Shown here: one piece after another, positions 32,178 through 43,972 of the stretch
Position numbering within the stretch: the first letter of the stretch is position 1
How the letters are laid out: the number at the start of each line of letters is the position of its first letter
NCBI GenBank assembly: GCA_947172415.1
Contig: OX359190.1
Coordinates: 4,030,001 to 4,094,000, forward strand
DNA length: 64,000 nucleotides
Direction: 5' to 3'
Source: Chondrosia reniformis
Lineage: Eukaryota; Porifera; Demospongiae; Chondrillida; Chondrillidae
Notes under the pieces: model-generated
Seen by the model: only the letters and a program-made list of their open reading frames with translations
What the model was told of the DNA's origin: nothing
The model's database searches: none
Program-made: the position numbers and the translations under genes

Positions 32178-34833
32178 TTATATCTGAATAATGTTCGTGA
32201 ATATACCAAAACCATAAGATAAATGATATATATCTACATAGATATATACAACATGGTATCTATTGGATCCAATAACCAAATTATGATCACTACTTCCCAG
32301 CCCCGTCCTTAGCAAATCCACCACTGGGATCGCTAGCCTTTGTTGGTGTGGTATAAGGCCTGGACTGGTAACCTCCTTCCTCAGACAACGAATTGCAGGA
32401 TGATCCCTGCCACATTTATTGCAGACGTGATCAAACTTGCATGTACCGTTTGCGCAAAGCTTCCCGCTGTTCCAGCGATCACAGCCCCTTCCCTGTCTGC
32501 GCCATTTTAATTGGTGAGCCCACTGGAGGCAATCCTGCTCCACAGAAGACCATTTTTACTTTGATTCTGAGGCCGCAGCAGTCGACCTAAATTGTTAATC
32601 ATACTCCAACCACTGGAACCCAGGAGAATCTCTAGCCAACCGGGTCACAACCCCCAGATACTAAAACAACTCCAGTCCTCTCCCCAGCTCTTTCTCTGCC
32701 ATCACCTCTGCAAACAGTGCAAATGAAAGCACCCAATCCGAAAATTTCTCAAGTGAAATAGGCTTCCTCCTCTTGTCCTTCTCATTTTTGAATTGTTCCA
32801 TTATATTTTCAGGTAAAAGATTCTGAAAATTCACCCAATCTCCTTTCCATCTGCGTTCCACTAAAGTGCTAGGAATAGCTGGCAAGCCTCCCCCTGGAAC
32901 AAAGCCAGGTTTTTTCTGTTTTTCCTTCTCCACTTTCTTTGGTCCAGCTAAATCCACCACAGAAGGTGAACTGTCACTAGGTTGAGGAAGAATACTTTCC
33001 AACATAGCAGGAGCTCCAGATAATGTACCGGCCTCTAAAAATATGAAACCACAAGGATATATACATAACACCCTCAATCCTCCATGTCGAACCATCATGG
33101 TTACAATGTGAACAAAGAACATTTGCCAATCCAACTCTGAATATCAGTGTATTTATTAAGAAAAACAAACCCACAATCAAATAGGACCTCTAAATAATAA
33201 TATAATAACAAAAGCACCAAAAACCACGGCCTGGTGGATATCATTAACCATTGTCTTTGACAATATATACCAATTAAGAGCACACACAGTCAATTATCAG
33301 GAAATATATACAATATTTCCATGTATATCAGCAAAAGCCACTGAATATATATATAGTCACAAGTACTTGTATACTAAATAATCCTTCCACCATTCCTCAG
33401 CCAGCTTCAATAAATCTAATAATATACAAATCCGTCATATCAAAAACAAGATTAAACGGCCGAAATTCTAGTTCCATTAGGACTACTCCACAATAAAGGA
33501 TAAACCATAGCAATACACTCTGATCACATCTGCAATCATTACATAGATTGTCATAAGGACATATAGGCCCTCAACCAATAAAATGATTTATCATAACACT
33601 AATTGAATAAGACCAACCAAAAATCACCCCCCTTAAACTGATTGTGCAATGATAAAAATCATCATCATATATATCACCATAATTGCACAATATAACTTAA
33701 ATGTGACGGGGTAAATAAAATGGAGTGCCACCACACACATGACCATAATATTCTAGATATAACACCATAAAATACTTATAGTATACTCAGGTATAGTATT
33801 GCCAACAATATCAACACCATTCCCAAAAGTTGGGAAAAATTGATCATGCATAGCACTGCTAAAAAAAATAGTGACACCCCAAAAAATTGGAGAAAATGCA
33901 AAAATACAACTTCCATGCATATGCAACCCTACTTCATATTTATCACCCCCCAAAAGCGTTGGGAAAATTGCAAAAGTACGACATAAAAAGTGAAACCCCA
34001 AAGCATGAGGAAACTTGTATAAATAACACTTCATAAGTGCAACCCCAAAGCATTGGGCAAACTATAATGGTACAACATCACAACTGCAACCCCAAAGCGT
34101 TGGGCAAACTGCAAAGGTACAACCTCACAACTGTAACCCCAAAGCGTTGGGCAAACTATAATGGTACAACATCACAACTGCAACCCCAAAACGTTGAGCC
34201 AACTGCAAAGATATAACATCAAAACCTTTACAACCCCAGGCTTGGGGAAAGTTGCTAAGATACAATTGCAACACCCATGACCATAAACACTCTAGCATTC
34301 GCACCTGCAGCAAACTCCCATGAAGCATCCTAACCTATATAACTAAAAAACTCATATAGGGCAGCAATACATGCACTTTGACAAACACTCATTAACCGAC
34401 ATTACATCACTGAATAGAGAAACAAAATTCAGGTTAATAGAAGAATCATTTAATATATTATAAAAGAAAAAACCTATTAATACCTACTAACAACACGTAC
34501 CCTAACTATTACAACCTATAACAGACACATGAATAGCAACAACTTACCAGTTGACACTTGAGCAGGGACAGGTAGCCCCCCAGCCGTTGATACCTGAGCA
34601 GGAACAGGTAGCCCCCCAGCGCTCGAGTGAGCAGTAGACTCCACTGTTGGTTGTACCGCTGGTTGCCGCACTTTTTCCACAAGCGACTGCAACGCCTGAC
34701 TGAATTGCGTCTGCTGTTGGTGGAGACCCTGAACCACTTGCGTGAGCAACGTCACAGAAGATTCCAGTGAACCGTCAGGAGCAGTAACCGAGGGAGGAAC
34801 CTCTGCCGTTGGGATACCTTCGTCAGACATCAT
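32178..34833 (-). pseudogene. gag-like gene of the DIRS-like element, with an intron
   Basis: Exon 1 (34833-34548) encodes a coiled-coil-like start: SVTLLTQVVQGLHQQQTQFS, SQALQSLVEKVR, then two GGLPVPAQVST repeats. A GT-AG intron (34547-33035, about 1.5 kb) joins it in phase to exon 2, which starts EAGTLSGAPAMLESILP. Exon 2 continues RRWKGDWVNFQNLLPENIME, ISLEKFSDWVLSFALFAEVM, and ends in a zinc-knuckle region, CKFDHVCNKCGRDHPAIRC. Three in-frame stops (a TAG near 32680 and two TAA between 32610 and 32560) break exon 2. The layout matches gag of animal DIRS and related recombinase elements. An intron in gag is unusual for an element copied through RNA. Confidence 0.75.
34030..34265. repeat. 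47-bp tandem repeat in the gag intron
   Basis: About five units of roughly CAACCCCAAAGCGTTGGGCA, AACTATAATGGTACAACATC, ACAACTG run head to tail. More diverged copies extend left to about 33870. Confidence 0.85.
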
Positions 34834-35195
34834 TCACGTTACGGAATTAATTTTAGGAGACAAGCTTTCACCTCTTTCACCTCGTGAAGGTAGGTCGAGT
34901 TATATCGCCTTAGTTACTACTACGATCCTTTCATTCCTCATTGGTCCTTTAATCGTCTTGACGACATAATATGACCAATAATGTACATGTATTAATTTAC
35001 ACTACGCGATTACGAAATCATCCTAGACGTACTACTCCGTATATTCATTAACTTCATTTACTATGTAAACACCATTTTACAACGTACTTTTTGCCAATAG
35101 TTGCATAACGGCAGAATCAAAATGACGTTCCGTGATGTCATTATGCAAGTGGTCTATATATATATTTAACTTGCACTGTATATACATATATATAT
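34834..35195. other. non-coding spacer with TA microsatellite
   Basis: Nothing coding is seen. TATA-rich microsatellite tracts lie at 35155-35200. The upstream promoter of the DIRS-like element would be expected in this stretch. Confidence 0.35.
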
Positions 35196-36441
35196 AGGGT
35201 TATATACCCTATACCCGGACAGTGCCTATAGTCGGACACTCTACAAAAAGTGGTGCTGTAAAACATACATACAAAATTCTGAGCTTGAATTTACTTAATA
35301 GTTACCTCAACTATCTTACTTCAAAGAAATATAGTTATTTTTCGAAAAGCATTCACTTTTCTCCGTATTGCAGGACGATTTCACAACGTTTCCTTTTCAT
35401 TTTGCAACAATAAAACCAGAAAAGGGCGGAGCTAAGAATCACAGAATTTTAAATTACGTGGTAAACAGCCTTTAAACCATCAATTAATTCGTGAAAAAAG
35501 CATTCTACTCCTCAAGACATCGACTACCCAAAAAACGTTATTAAATATCCATAGCAGTCCAGGAAGGTTAGCTGCTTTGATATACATTCATGACATCTAA
35601 TTGCCTATTGTTGGATAGTATCAATAGTAGATAGTTGCATATAAATTTGTAGACCAATGACATCCAATGAGTGAAGGCAGCATGGTCAGGATTTGGAGAA
35701 GGCAGTAGGATTGGTTTTAGAAGGTAAAATGTTACTAAGGCAAGTAGAGGTGACTTTTGGTATCCAAAAGAGTACCATAGGATATTACACCTCTGGAAGG
35801 TGAGAGATTGGATCCACCAAGGGACCACCAACAGTCCTTACACCTTATGAAGAAAAGCAGCTAGGGCCTTAGAAATGGCAACCATTAGGTATGGCTGTAC
35901 AAAAGACCAGATTATTAAGAATGGTAAATAAAAGGCTGTGAAGCACTCCAGAAGGCAATGGCCAATTGCATTTAATCAGGATGTGGTGGATGATGGTATT
36001 TGTGGTACCTGTGGGACAAATGACACTGGTAATTGGATTTGCTGTGATAATTGTTCAACATGGCACCATCTTACCTGTGTTGCTCTTCGGAGCTCTAAAA
36101 GTCTTGAAAATGACATTTGGATGTACACAAACTGCTAGATATATTTGTAAGACTGCTTTTTATTATTATTTTTGCTGTTCTACTACCTTAAACGCCTTGC
36201 AAAATACTTTTTTAACCTGTCCAACTTTAGGCAAAAATGTCCGGGATTTGGCGATATTACGTCATGGTCAAAAGTGAATTCCTCCCTGTACGAGGAATAG
36301 TATTTTCCCAGGTTAAGACAGTTCTGGAAAGTACAGATCATAGCTCTACCTGAATGTACTTTTGATTTGTCTATGTACGTTCTCCCATGGTTTATATGGA
36401 AGAAATAATATTAGGTGTCCGGGATATGGATAATCTACCCT
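35196..36441 (+). mobile_element. decayed pogo-like element with a PHD finger
   Basis: Both ends carry the inverted sequence TATATAGGGT followed by TATCCCGGACA-like bases (left: CTATACCCGGACAGTGCC; right: GGTGTCCGGGATATGG near 36413). Inside, plus-strand pieces at 35700-35930 resemble the pogo helix-turn-helix region (LLRQVEVTFGIQKSTIGYY; LTPYEEKQL-like). The frame at 35938-36138 ends in a PHD finger: GICGTCGTNDTGNWICCDNC, STWHHLTCVAL. No DDE domain is left. The copy is heavily broken. Confidence 0.6.
35938..36138 (+). pseudogene. PHD-finger remnant of a pogo-like transposase
   Basis: Residues 23-66 carry a PHD finger: CGTCGTNDTGNWICCDNC, WHHLTCV, then DIWMYTNC, so all but perhaps one ligand are in place. 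PHD fingers bind histone tails or modified lysines, and at the C-terminus of a transposase they could steer insertion. The frame is short, and its transposase is destroyed upstream. Confidence 0.6.
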
Positions 36442-36994
36442 ATATATATATATATAATACGGGTTGATACGCGACTATTATAACACTTAATTTATACGGC
36501 AATGTATGTCTAATACGGGTTCAGACGGAATTATTACCGAGCGGTATAGAAAGGTTAATTGTCTCCTTCGCTTAGGGGAGTCGGATCGAGGTTGCCCACG
36601 CATATAATTGCTTAGAGGAGTGTCAAAGAAATTTTATCCGTTTTTTTAGGCCCATATCTAAATTTTGTGTCAAGTGTAGCTAACGTTACAAACGGGCTAG
36701 AAGACCATCTTACCCTACAGCCTAAAGGACCAATGGTGAGGCATCGAACGACAGTTGACAATTCAATGTAGACAACTTACTCGATGCGTAAAAGTGGCTT
36801 TAATATTTTCCTTTGTCAAGCGCCCTTAGATCGTGGTTGGGCCTTAGGATTACGTCCATCACCTCAAAATTACAACAAGAACGACTTTAAACGTTCCTGT
36901 GAAAAACATTTTTCGATTCACTTACAGGAATAGTGGGGACTAATTTCTCTTCGGGATCCTCAAAACGAGCAGCCATATTGACTTTCATATTTTT
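36435..36994. repeat. fragment of family A and adjacent unassigned DNA
   Basis: 36445-36545 matches family A (ATATAATACGGGTTGATACG, then AATACGGGTTCAGACGGAAT). 36546-36985 is unassigned. On the minus strand an ATG at 36976 opens MAARFEDPEEKLVPTIP followed directly by a GTAAGT donor (near 36925). This could be a first coding exon, but no partner exons were found. Confidence 0.45.
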
Positions 36995-37400
36995 AGGGGC
37001 TGCCATAGGCAGCCCCCTCTATTGTTTTCACAATGCGATTAATGTATGGCTTCATGTTAAGGATATATATATATATAGAAATATATATATATATATATAA
37101 TACGAGTTCATACGCAACTGTTATAACACATTTTATACGTCGATATATGTATAATACGAGTTCATACGCAACTATTGTAACACTTAATTTATATGTCAAT
37201 ACATGGTTTTTGCAAATGGTGGCGTTCAGGAAGCTTTAGTTAACGAACCTTTTCTGTCGCTATTTATAATGTTCCGGACACTTAAGTGTCCTCAATTGTT
37301 AGGATTAAGAATAGTATATCAAAGCCCAAAGATGCGGCCAAGTAGTTGGAGTAAATTCGGGGGGCGGCAGCCCCACGAGTTTTTAAACTCGAACTACTTG
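36995..37400. mobile_element. full-length family A element, 406 bp
   Basis: It starts TTTTTAGGGGCTGCC-ATA-GGCAGCCCC (terminal hairpin). It runs through TA repeats and two TAATACGAGTTCATACGC motifs and contains ACACTTAAGTGTCC. It ends in a 62-base nested hairpin, CAAGTAGTT...GGCAGCCCCACGAG...AACTACTTG (37339-37400). The copy at 43596-43972 is the same element inverted. No protein is encoded. Confidence 0.8.
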
Positions 37401-37469
37401 TTAATCTAACGATATATCATGTTAAATTTCAAAATGGATGGCAGCGAGGTCTGAACTGCGTTCACGCCT

Positions 37470-37665
37470 AGTTATAACACTTAATTTATAAGTCTATACA
37501 TCGTTTTTGCAAATGGCGGCCTTCATGAAGTTTAAGCTTTTCTATCATGTTCAGGTCATTTAAGCGTCCAGAATCGTTTACATTACCACTAGATAGCCAT
37601 ATTGTAGCCCAACGAAGTGGCCAAGTACTTTCAGTTAGAAGCGCAATGAAAAAGACAAGTACAGT
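37470..37665. repeat. partial family A copy
   Basis: TTATAACACTTAATTTATAA, GGCGGCCTTCATGAAG, CATGTTCAGGTCATTTAAGC and GCCCAACGAAGTGGCCAAGT match 15990-16180 in the same order. Confidence 0.8.
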
Positions 37666-38229
37666 AAAGCGGGGTAATTTCGTACACGGGGTAATTTCAG
37701 ACAATCATCTTCCTCAACTAATAACACTTTAACAACTCTCACCACTAGAAGGATACGTTGGTACCTTAAAAAGTACAGTCTTCACGTATCCCTGCCAATT
37801 GTCTCTTGCTTCGAGATGATTCACAGAGAGAGAAAAGCAGACGTCTTGTTTTAAAATGGCTTCTTCGCGTTTTAGAGCTTTATCCTAAACTTCCGGTTTT
37901 GCCTAATTACTTTAGAATGCGGCAATGAAACTTCATCAAATTTGGACTGTATGAAGCCACATTCATTAGTAAATGATTGAAGACATCTAAAATATGTCTT
38001 TCAGTTTCCTTTATTAAACTAAGCAGTTCTTAAATGACAATTTTCACATTTGATAGCCATATCCACTAATTGTATTATGATATGCATTTATGTGGATAAT
38101 TATGGTCAAAATTCCAAATCTTTGGTATTATCAATAAGATATTTGCCATATACAGGACCATGAATGTACATACATGACATGTAAGTGTAGACATATGCAT
38201 GTGTGAGACCAAGTGTTAATTGCCAAATA
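37666..38229. other. non-coding stretch
   Basis: No gene seen. The outer end of the CACTA element probably lies here or just outside, but I could not identify a CACTA terminus with confidence. Confidence 0.35.
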
Positions 38230-40031
38230 CCTTCTGTTTCGCAGTGCATCGATGATTCTTTTGTGAACCTCAATTTGGTGGTTACATAGTTGAGATAGAG
38301 TCAGAAGTATCTAGAGATATATATTGTATAATACAGAATTCAAAAATCTATTGCACTAGATGTAACACAAACTTGGCCCATAATTTCTTTCCACTTGGTT
38401 GCAGGAATATTCTTGGCCTCTGGTGGAATCTGCCATACTCCTGCATTTTTGCAAGCTTCTCTTAGTAAGTACTATAATATATATATCAATAGCAACACAT
38501 TAACAGCAGGTATTCTAGGCATCTTCTAGACCACACAGAATCACTTTTACAATACCATATATATTATCATGCGGCCTATTTATTTTCCTTTTACAATACT
38601 ATATTATGTAGCCCATGGATTTTTATTTCTTTTTTCCTATAACTTGATTATTAATAACTTTTAAACTAAACTTCTTGTAATTAGACATATATGTAGTTTT
38701 ACTTTTTTCTTATAAAACTGTATGTGTAACTAATGTACTAGGTTTTGCCTTTTTAAAGTTGCTACCTTTAAACGTACATTGAAGTAAGACTTGGCTTGAT
38801 TATTTCCAGAGTTTTTCCTCTTTTCCATTAGTTCAATGGCTGTATATTCCCTGTGGCTATTATCACCAGGCAGTTTTGATTGCATGCCTTCTGGCTCCAG
38901 AAACTTTTGTGACATTAAAAAGTCATAATTATAACTATATACTTTATTATACGTACATAACCTAATGAATACATTTATGTAGCTAGGTCTTTACATTGTA
39001 TATAAAAATATATGTCGCTTATTAATTATATCCATATAATTATGAAGGCAAAAGTTGCAATTTACATAATATGCACATATGTAGATAACTACTCACTCCT
39101 GCATGATCAGTAGTCACTGTGTTTGATTGTAGTTGAGTGCAGCCTTTCAACTTTGATTTCCTTAAAAATTAACAGTAAAATATAAAATGATATGAAGTCA
39201 TTCATATAGTACATTTGGTAAAATCTTAAATAATAGCTATTCAGAATTTTGTTCATACAAAAAACAGCTGAAAAGGCTCAATTTTCAATTATAGGAAAAT
39301 TTAACACCTATTAAACGCTTAGAGAATTTCGATTCAAAGTTACGCGTAGTTTAAAGGAAGATTATATCACAGTTGTAGGGATGTTGTGAGCGAAGTTACG
39401 AGGTTTTCAGGAAAACGTCTGCGAAGATTTTGACAATATAACATCAAGAATATCGATGTTATTGTCAAAACGTTTTTTGCGAACTTCAAACTTCGAATGG
39501 AAAGGTAATTTCCTTTCCTACTGTACATACTATACATAAATGTATGAAATGAAACAATGCATTTGGTCAAACAGCTATGGATAAACAGCTATAACTTGGG
39601 TAGGGCAACCGTTTTTGTTTACGACAACCGTTTTTGTTTACGACTTATTATATTATACAAAATAGTTATACGTATGTAGTTAAATAAAAAATATTTATGT
39701 TAAGGAATATTACGCCTCGTATACTCTTTGTAAATCGGTAGTCTCTATTATATCAAAACGCTCATGTATGTACACGCTATACCAATATACATAATGTTAA
39801 GGGAATATATGTCTACATAACATTATTTAAATTTAAAAAAGGAACGTATACTATACTGGCCATGGAATTTAAATAATAGCAATTAACCAATAATTGGTTA
39901 CACTTGAATATATATATTATAATAAATGTATATAGTTATACCGTTACGGTTGCAGTAGTAGAGCTTGCAATAACGTTTTGAAGTAATGCAATTATAGTCT
40001 TGGCTTGAGAAGGAGTAATATCTATGTCCAT
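38230..40031 (-). CDS. multi-exon gene of unknown function, divergent from the CACTA transposase
   Basis: Exon 1 (40031-39942) starts MDIDITPSQAKTIIALLQNV, followed by a GTATAA donor. Further likely exons: about 39158-39095 (KSKLKGCTQLQSNTVTTDHA, donor GTGAGT), 38903-38766 (FLEPEGMQSKLPGDNSHREY, donor GTAGCA), 38460-about 38350 (EACKNAGVWQIPPEAKNIPA, then TKWKEIMG) and about 38300-38230 (LCNHQIEVHKRIIDALRNRR). The pieces are charged and helical and look protein-like, but exon phases are not all resolved. I do not recognise a domain. It starts only about 140 bases from the divergent transposase start, so it may be a second gene of the same CACTA element sharing a promoter. Confidence 0.4.
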
Positions 40032-40173
40032 TTCAATACCAACGCGTAGGCTTGCTGTCACTTCGACGTATAGACAAAACACATACCTTAATGAGGTTTC
40101 CAGGGAGACCTAAATTCACTATTTAGGCCCGCGAACTAGCGCGCTAATATATTTTCGTGCCTACAGCTGCAGG

Positions 40174-43100
40174 ATGAACGAACAAACTGAGAAGAAGGTC
40201 TTATGCCCGTGTGCTGTTTGCAAAGGAACTAAAATGGTGTCTAGACACGTTGACATGCTGCAGATGCAAGCTTTTCAAATTCTACCTGTTCAAAATAATC
40301 TACCCGATACATACACAAAGGCCTTGAGATTGATTAATTGTGAACTTATCCAGCCAATTATATATGATGTATGCTCAAATGATGGCACAATATTCAAGGG
40401 GGAGCACATGAATGATACACACTGTCTGAAATGTGGGGCTGAAAGAGGAGGAAGGAAATTTTATTACCTAACCCTTCAAGATAGAATTAAGCGATGGTTT
40501 AAGTCAACAGATATGAGTAGACTTATACAAAGTCATATGTCAACCCAGGAAACTGATAGCAATGCCAAGATTTATGATATACACCAGACCAACCTTTGGC
40601 AAATGTTATACAGTGAAGATGGGTACTTTAAAGGAGACTCAAAGGGACTATCATTTAGTATGTGCACAGATGGAGTCAATCCCTTCTCCCACAACAAGGT
40701 TCAGTACTCAACGTGGCTGATTGTACTAACTCTCCTGAATCTACCACGACAGATAAGGTATCACCATGGGAATATGTTACTCTTAGGCATTATTCCCGGA
40801 AACGACCGTCGTGAAGTAGCCAATCTTAGCCCATTCCTAGAGGTAGTAGTTGATGAACTGCTATCTATGAATTCCATGATACTGTATGATGGATATTTGA
40901 AGGAGGAATTTGCCTTGAAAAGGAATATTATTAATTACGTATTGGATTATCTGGGTATCGGGAAAGTTATGAATGTTTCAGGATCCGGAGCCTACCAAGG
41001 ATGTCTGTGGTGTGGTTTGAAAGGTATGTAGACCAAAGTTGTTTATGTACATTACGTACATTTGACATTCATATATCTATATGTATATATTTATATATAT
41101 ATTTCACCTTTCTTATGTATATATATAGGAACATATACGAAATCATTGAATAAAATGGTGTACTTAGGAAATGATAACTACCAGCCTACTTCAAAGGAAT
41201 TCGAAGTACAGCAGAAATACCATACTGCAGCTGACAAGGCAAAGACAAAAGGGGAGTATAAGGCAGTGTTAAAGGCAACAGGTTGTAAGGGGTCATACTC
41301 ATTAATGAAACTTGAAAATCATGATCCTCAAAGACAAGGGAGTTTATATTTATAGTTAGTAAATTAAGACCTAAAGTATATAATGTTACAGGTGTTTCTG
41401 GATGCAATGCATACTGTTAAGGATGTAGTAGATAAAATCATAAAGCTTATAACAGCAGATGAAACAGCAATTAAAAAAGTTGCCGAAACTGACAATCTTG
41501 AAGAGATTGTCAGGTGATCATGCTGCGGATGGCAAGCTACCATTTTGTATGAGCCGTGAGCAAGTCCAATTAGCCGACAAGCGTGCTCAGAGTATTATTA
41601 TTCCCGCTAACCTTAATTATATGCCTATTACCCCATTTACGCACTCCAAAGGACTGAAAAGTCATGATTGGAAAGAAGTATGTGTATTATGCACTTGACA
41701 AAGATTGCAAAGTCTATTAAATCAAATATTTAATTTAATACAGCTTGCTACTGAAGGAATTTTAAAGTTTTGCCTGAGAGGAGTACCCAGATGTGAACAG
41801 CAAACTTCACTCTTTCAGTTCCTCAACACACTGGAACAGTTAGTTGCACATGGCCATACAGAAAGTGACCTTAACAAGCTAGATCTTCAGTTGAAGAAGA
41901 GTCTTTCCTGCATGGAACATCATTTTCCTGTATCAATTATGGTAAGTACCTCCCTAATACAATGGATACATTGTTTATATAACTATTTATTATTTAATTG
42001 TTTGTTTTTTATGTGCAGGATATTACAATGCACATTTTGTGACATTGTATTGAAGGTCTCCGAATGTTTGGCCCGGTATATTGTACTTGGATGTACCCCT
42101 ATGAAAGGTTTAACTCTTGGATTAGTAGGAGGACACTAAAAAGATCATCCCCTGAAATTGGAATAATGGAGACATACAGAGTAAGAGCTGGTCTTACAAT
42201 CACATGTCTGTATTCAAATGTACTATACATATAATTGCGAACATGCAACATTTTTGTAATTACATGCCATATACAGTACAAATTATTAAAACCTGAACAT
42301 TCGACAGACGTGGAACGTTCATGTTTCAATAATTTGTACCATATACAAACGTATATGTGTAATCTTATAATTTATATGGTGATTCATATATGTACATAGA
42401 TTTATGAATGGTGCCAGTTTAAAAAGTTTGTCAACACTAGTACTGCCAAGCAGTCTTCAGCTGGTGCTCCATCACAAGACCTGTATATCAGAACCATTCA
42501 AAAGCAACATTCTACTCTTGAGGGAGATCTAGACATGGAATTATTGAAAGCTTTCTACAAGACAACAAGGAGTTCGAGTTTAAAAAACTCGTGGGGCGCC
42601 AGGCGCCCCTAAGTAAACTCAAACTACTTGGCTGCTTCTCATAGATATCCGGTTAACCGATTTCCGATCGACTCTTGTTGGCCGTCAATTTTTCAAGGCC
42701 ATATCTCGTAGAAAACGTTTTTACGCAAGCTTTACGTTACATAGTATTAGTAAGGGTGGTTTTTAAGTCCATTTCGTTCGTTCACTGTTCTATGCTAAGG
42801 AAGAGAAAGCTAATTTTAAGCTAGAAAACGAAAGCTAGCCGAACGTCCGCCATTTTTTGACAGATATATATATATATATATATACAAGACTACGAACAGG
42901 AAGCCATATGTTAACATAATTTCTGAAAACAATATAGGGGCGCCTGCGGCGCCCCAAAAAGCAAAAGTCATTTAGGTATTTAATCAAGCTGATAATATAA
43001 AATGGATGTACTTATATTTTTTTCGGTATAAAATAGATCATAATCCACATGAGATCACTAGTCATTTAAAGATTAGAGAACGGAGGCTCGGACTGGAAGA

Positions 43101-43337
43101 AGACTAGTGTTTACATTACCCACAGAGGGAAGGATAGACTCCAGCTTTGTATGCTTCTACCATGGGGTCAGCATCAAAGTGGGTCAAATAAAACTTCTCT
43201 TTGAACATACATTACAGAATAAAGCAACATATTTAGCCAAGATTGACGTATTCAGTGTAAAAAAGACAAAGAATCAAACCTGTTTGAAGTTGAAAGATTA
43301 CATGAATCAAGTATTATTATTCCACAAAATAACTTAA
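40174..43337 (+). pseudogene. CACTA (EnSpm) transposase, animal type, decayed
   Basis: Exon 1 (40174-41023) has an N-terminal zinc-binding segment (LCPCAVCKGTKMVSRHVDML), HCLKCGAERGGRKFYYLTL and the core: GLSFSMCTDGVNPFSHNKVQ, STWLIVLTLLNLPRQIRYHH, then LLLGIIPG. The C-T-D-G-V/F-N-P-F block is the hallmark of the Transposase_21 family. Exon 2 starts at 41129 in phase. Exon 3 (from 41392) holds VFLDAMHTVKDVVDKI and then shifts frame near 41515. Later pieces include FPVSIM, MFGPVYCTWMYPYERFNSWI (42015-42180, with a TGA) and DLYIRTIQKQHSTLEGDLDM (near 42480). A last piece at 43107-43337 contains VGQIKLLFEHTLQNKATYLA. A family B repeat interrupts it at 42566. These transposases move elements by cut and paste. 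Confidence 0.75.
42566..42955. mobile_element. family B element, inserted in the CACTA transposase
   Basis: The left end is a 65-base nested hairpin: CAAGGAGTTCGAGTTTA, ACTCGTGGGGCGCCAGGCGC, TAAACTCAAACTACTTG. The right end is GAAAACAATATAGGGGCGCC then TGC then GGCGCCCCAAAAA, another hairpin. Both ends match family A, but the body differs. Body sequence (AGGAAGAGAAAGCTA, AACGTCCGCCATTTT) recurs at 57395-57500 and partly at 19060. No protein is encoded. Confidence 0.8.
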
Positions 43338-43595
43338 TTAAACCCTTATGTGTGGCCAAAGAGGAAGATTCTCTTTGGATTTTGAACTTACCCTAAAACA
43401 TATAATCATTTTTACCTCCATACCACTTGTTTGAAGCTTCCATTGTACGTACATACCTGGCTTCGATATTTTATAATATAGTTGTGGTTATATGAAGATA
43501 GTTTTGCCATTAGTTCCTTACAATATGTCATGTAACCACACAATTTAAGTCATTTCTCTTCCTTTCATTTGTGAGTGTGTATGGCTTCAGAAAAA

Positions 43596-43972
43596 CAAGA
43601 ATTTCGAGCCTAAAAACTCATGGGGCTCCCGCCCCCCGAATTAACTCGAACTACTTGACCACATCGTTGGGATTTAATATATATATTCGTAATACTAACT
43701 ATTGAGGACGCTTAAGTGTCCTGAACATTATAAATAACGATGGAAAAGCTTCGTTAACTAAAGCTTCCTGAATGCCGCCATTTGCAAAAACCATGTATTG
43801 ACGTATAAATTAAGTGTTACAATGTTTGCGTATGAACACGTATTATACATATATCGACCTATAAAATAAGTGTTAGAATAGTTGCGTATGAACCCGTATT
43901 ATATATATATATCTTATGTAACATGAAGCCGTACAACGTAATCGGCAAATGAAAACAATATAAGGGGCTAAA
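43596..43972. mobile_element. family A element, inverted copy of 36995-37400
   Basis: It begins with the nested hairpin CAAGAATTTCGAGCC...TTAACTCGAACTACTTG (43596-43657), then GAGGACGCTTAAGTGTCCTG, TTCGTTAACTAAAGCTTCCT, and two TGCGTATGAAC(A/C)CGTATTATA motifs. It ends GAAAACAATATAAGGGGCTA. Order and sequence mirror the copy at 37 kb. Confidence 0.85.

Larger units (their letters stand above)
30111..34833 (-). mobile_element. decayed DIRS-like retroelement (tyrosine-recombinase type)
   Basis: Minus-strand order: gag-like gene with an intron, an RT entry region, the RT/RNase H tail and a tyrosine recombinase. The central RT palm is deleted, and stops are spread through gag and the recombinase. 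DIRS elements use a tyrosine recombinase instead of a DDE integrase. A TAGGGATGGC foldback element is inserted between gag and RT (31558-32060). Confidence 0.8.

Noticed and set aside
36997-37239. Tyr/Ile-rich small proteins across the TA repeats
   Set aside because: They are produced by TA-rich microsatellite sequence inside family A and are not conserved between copies.
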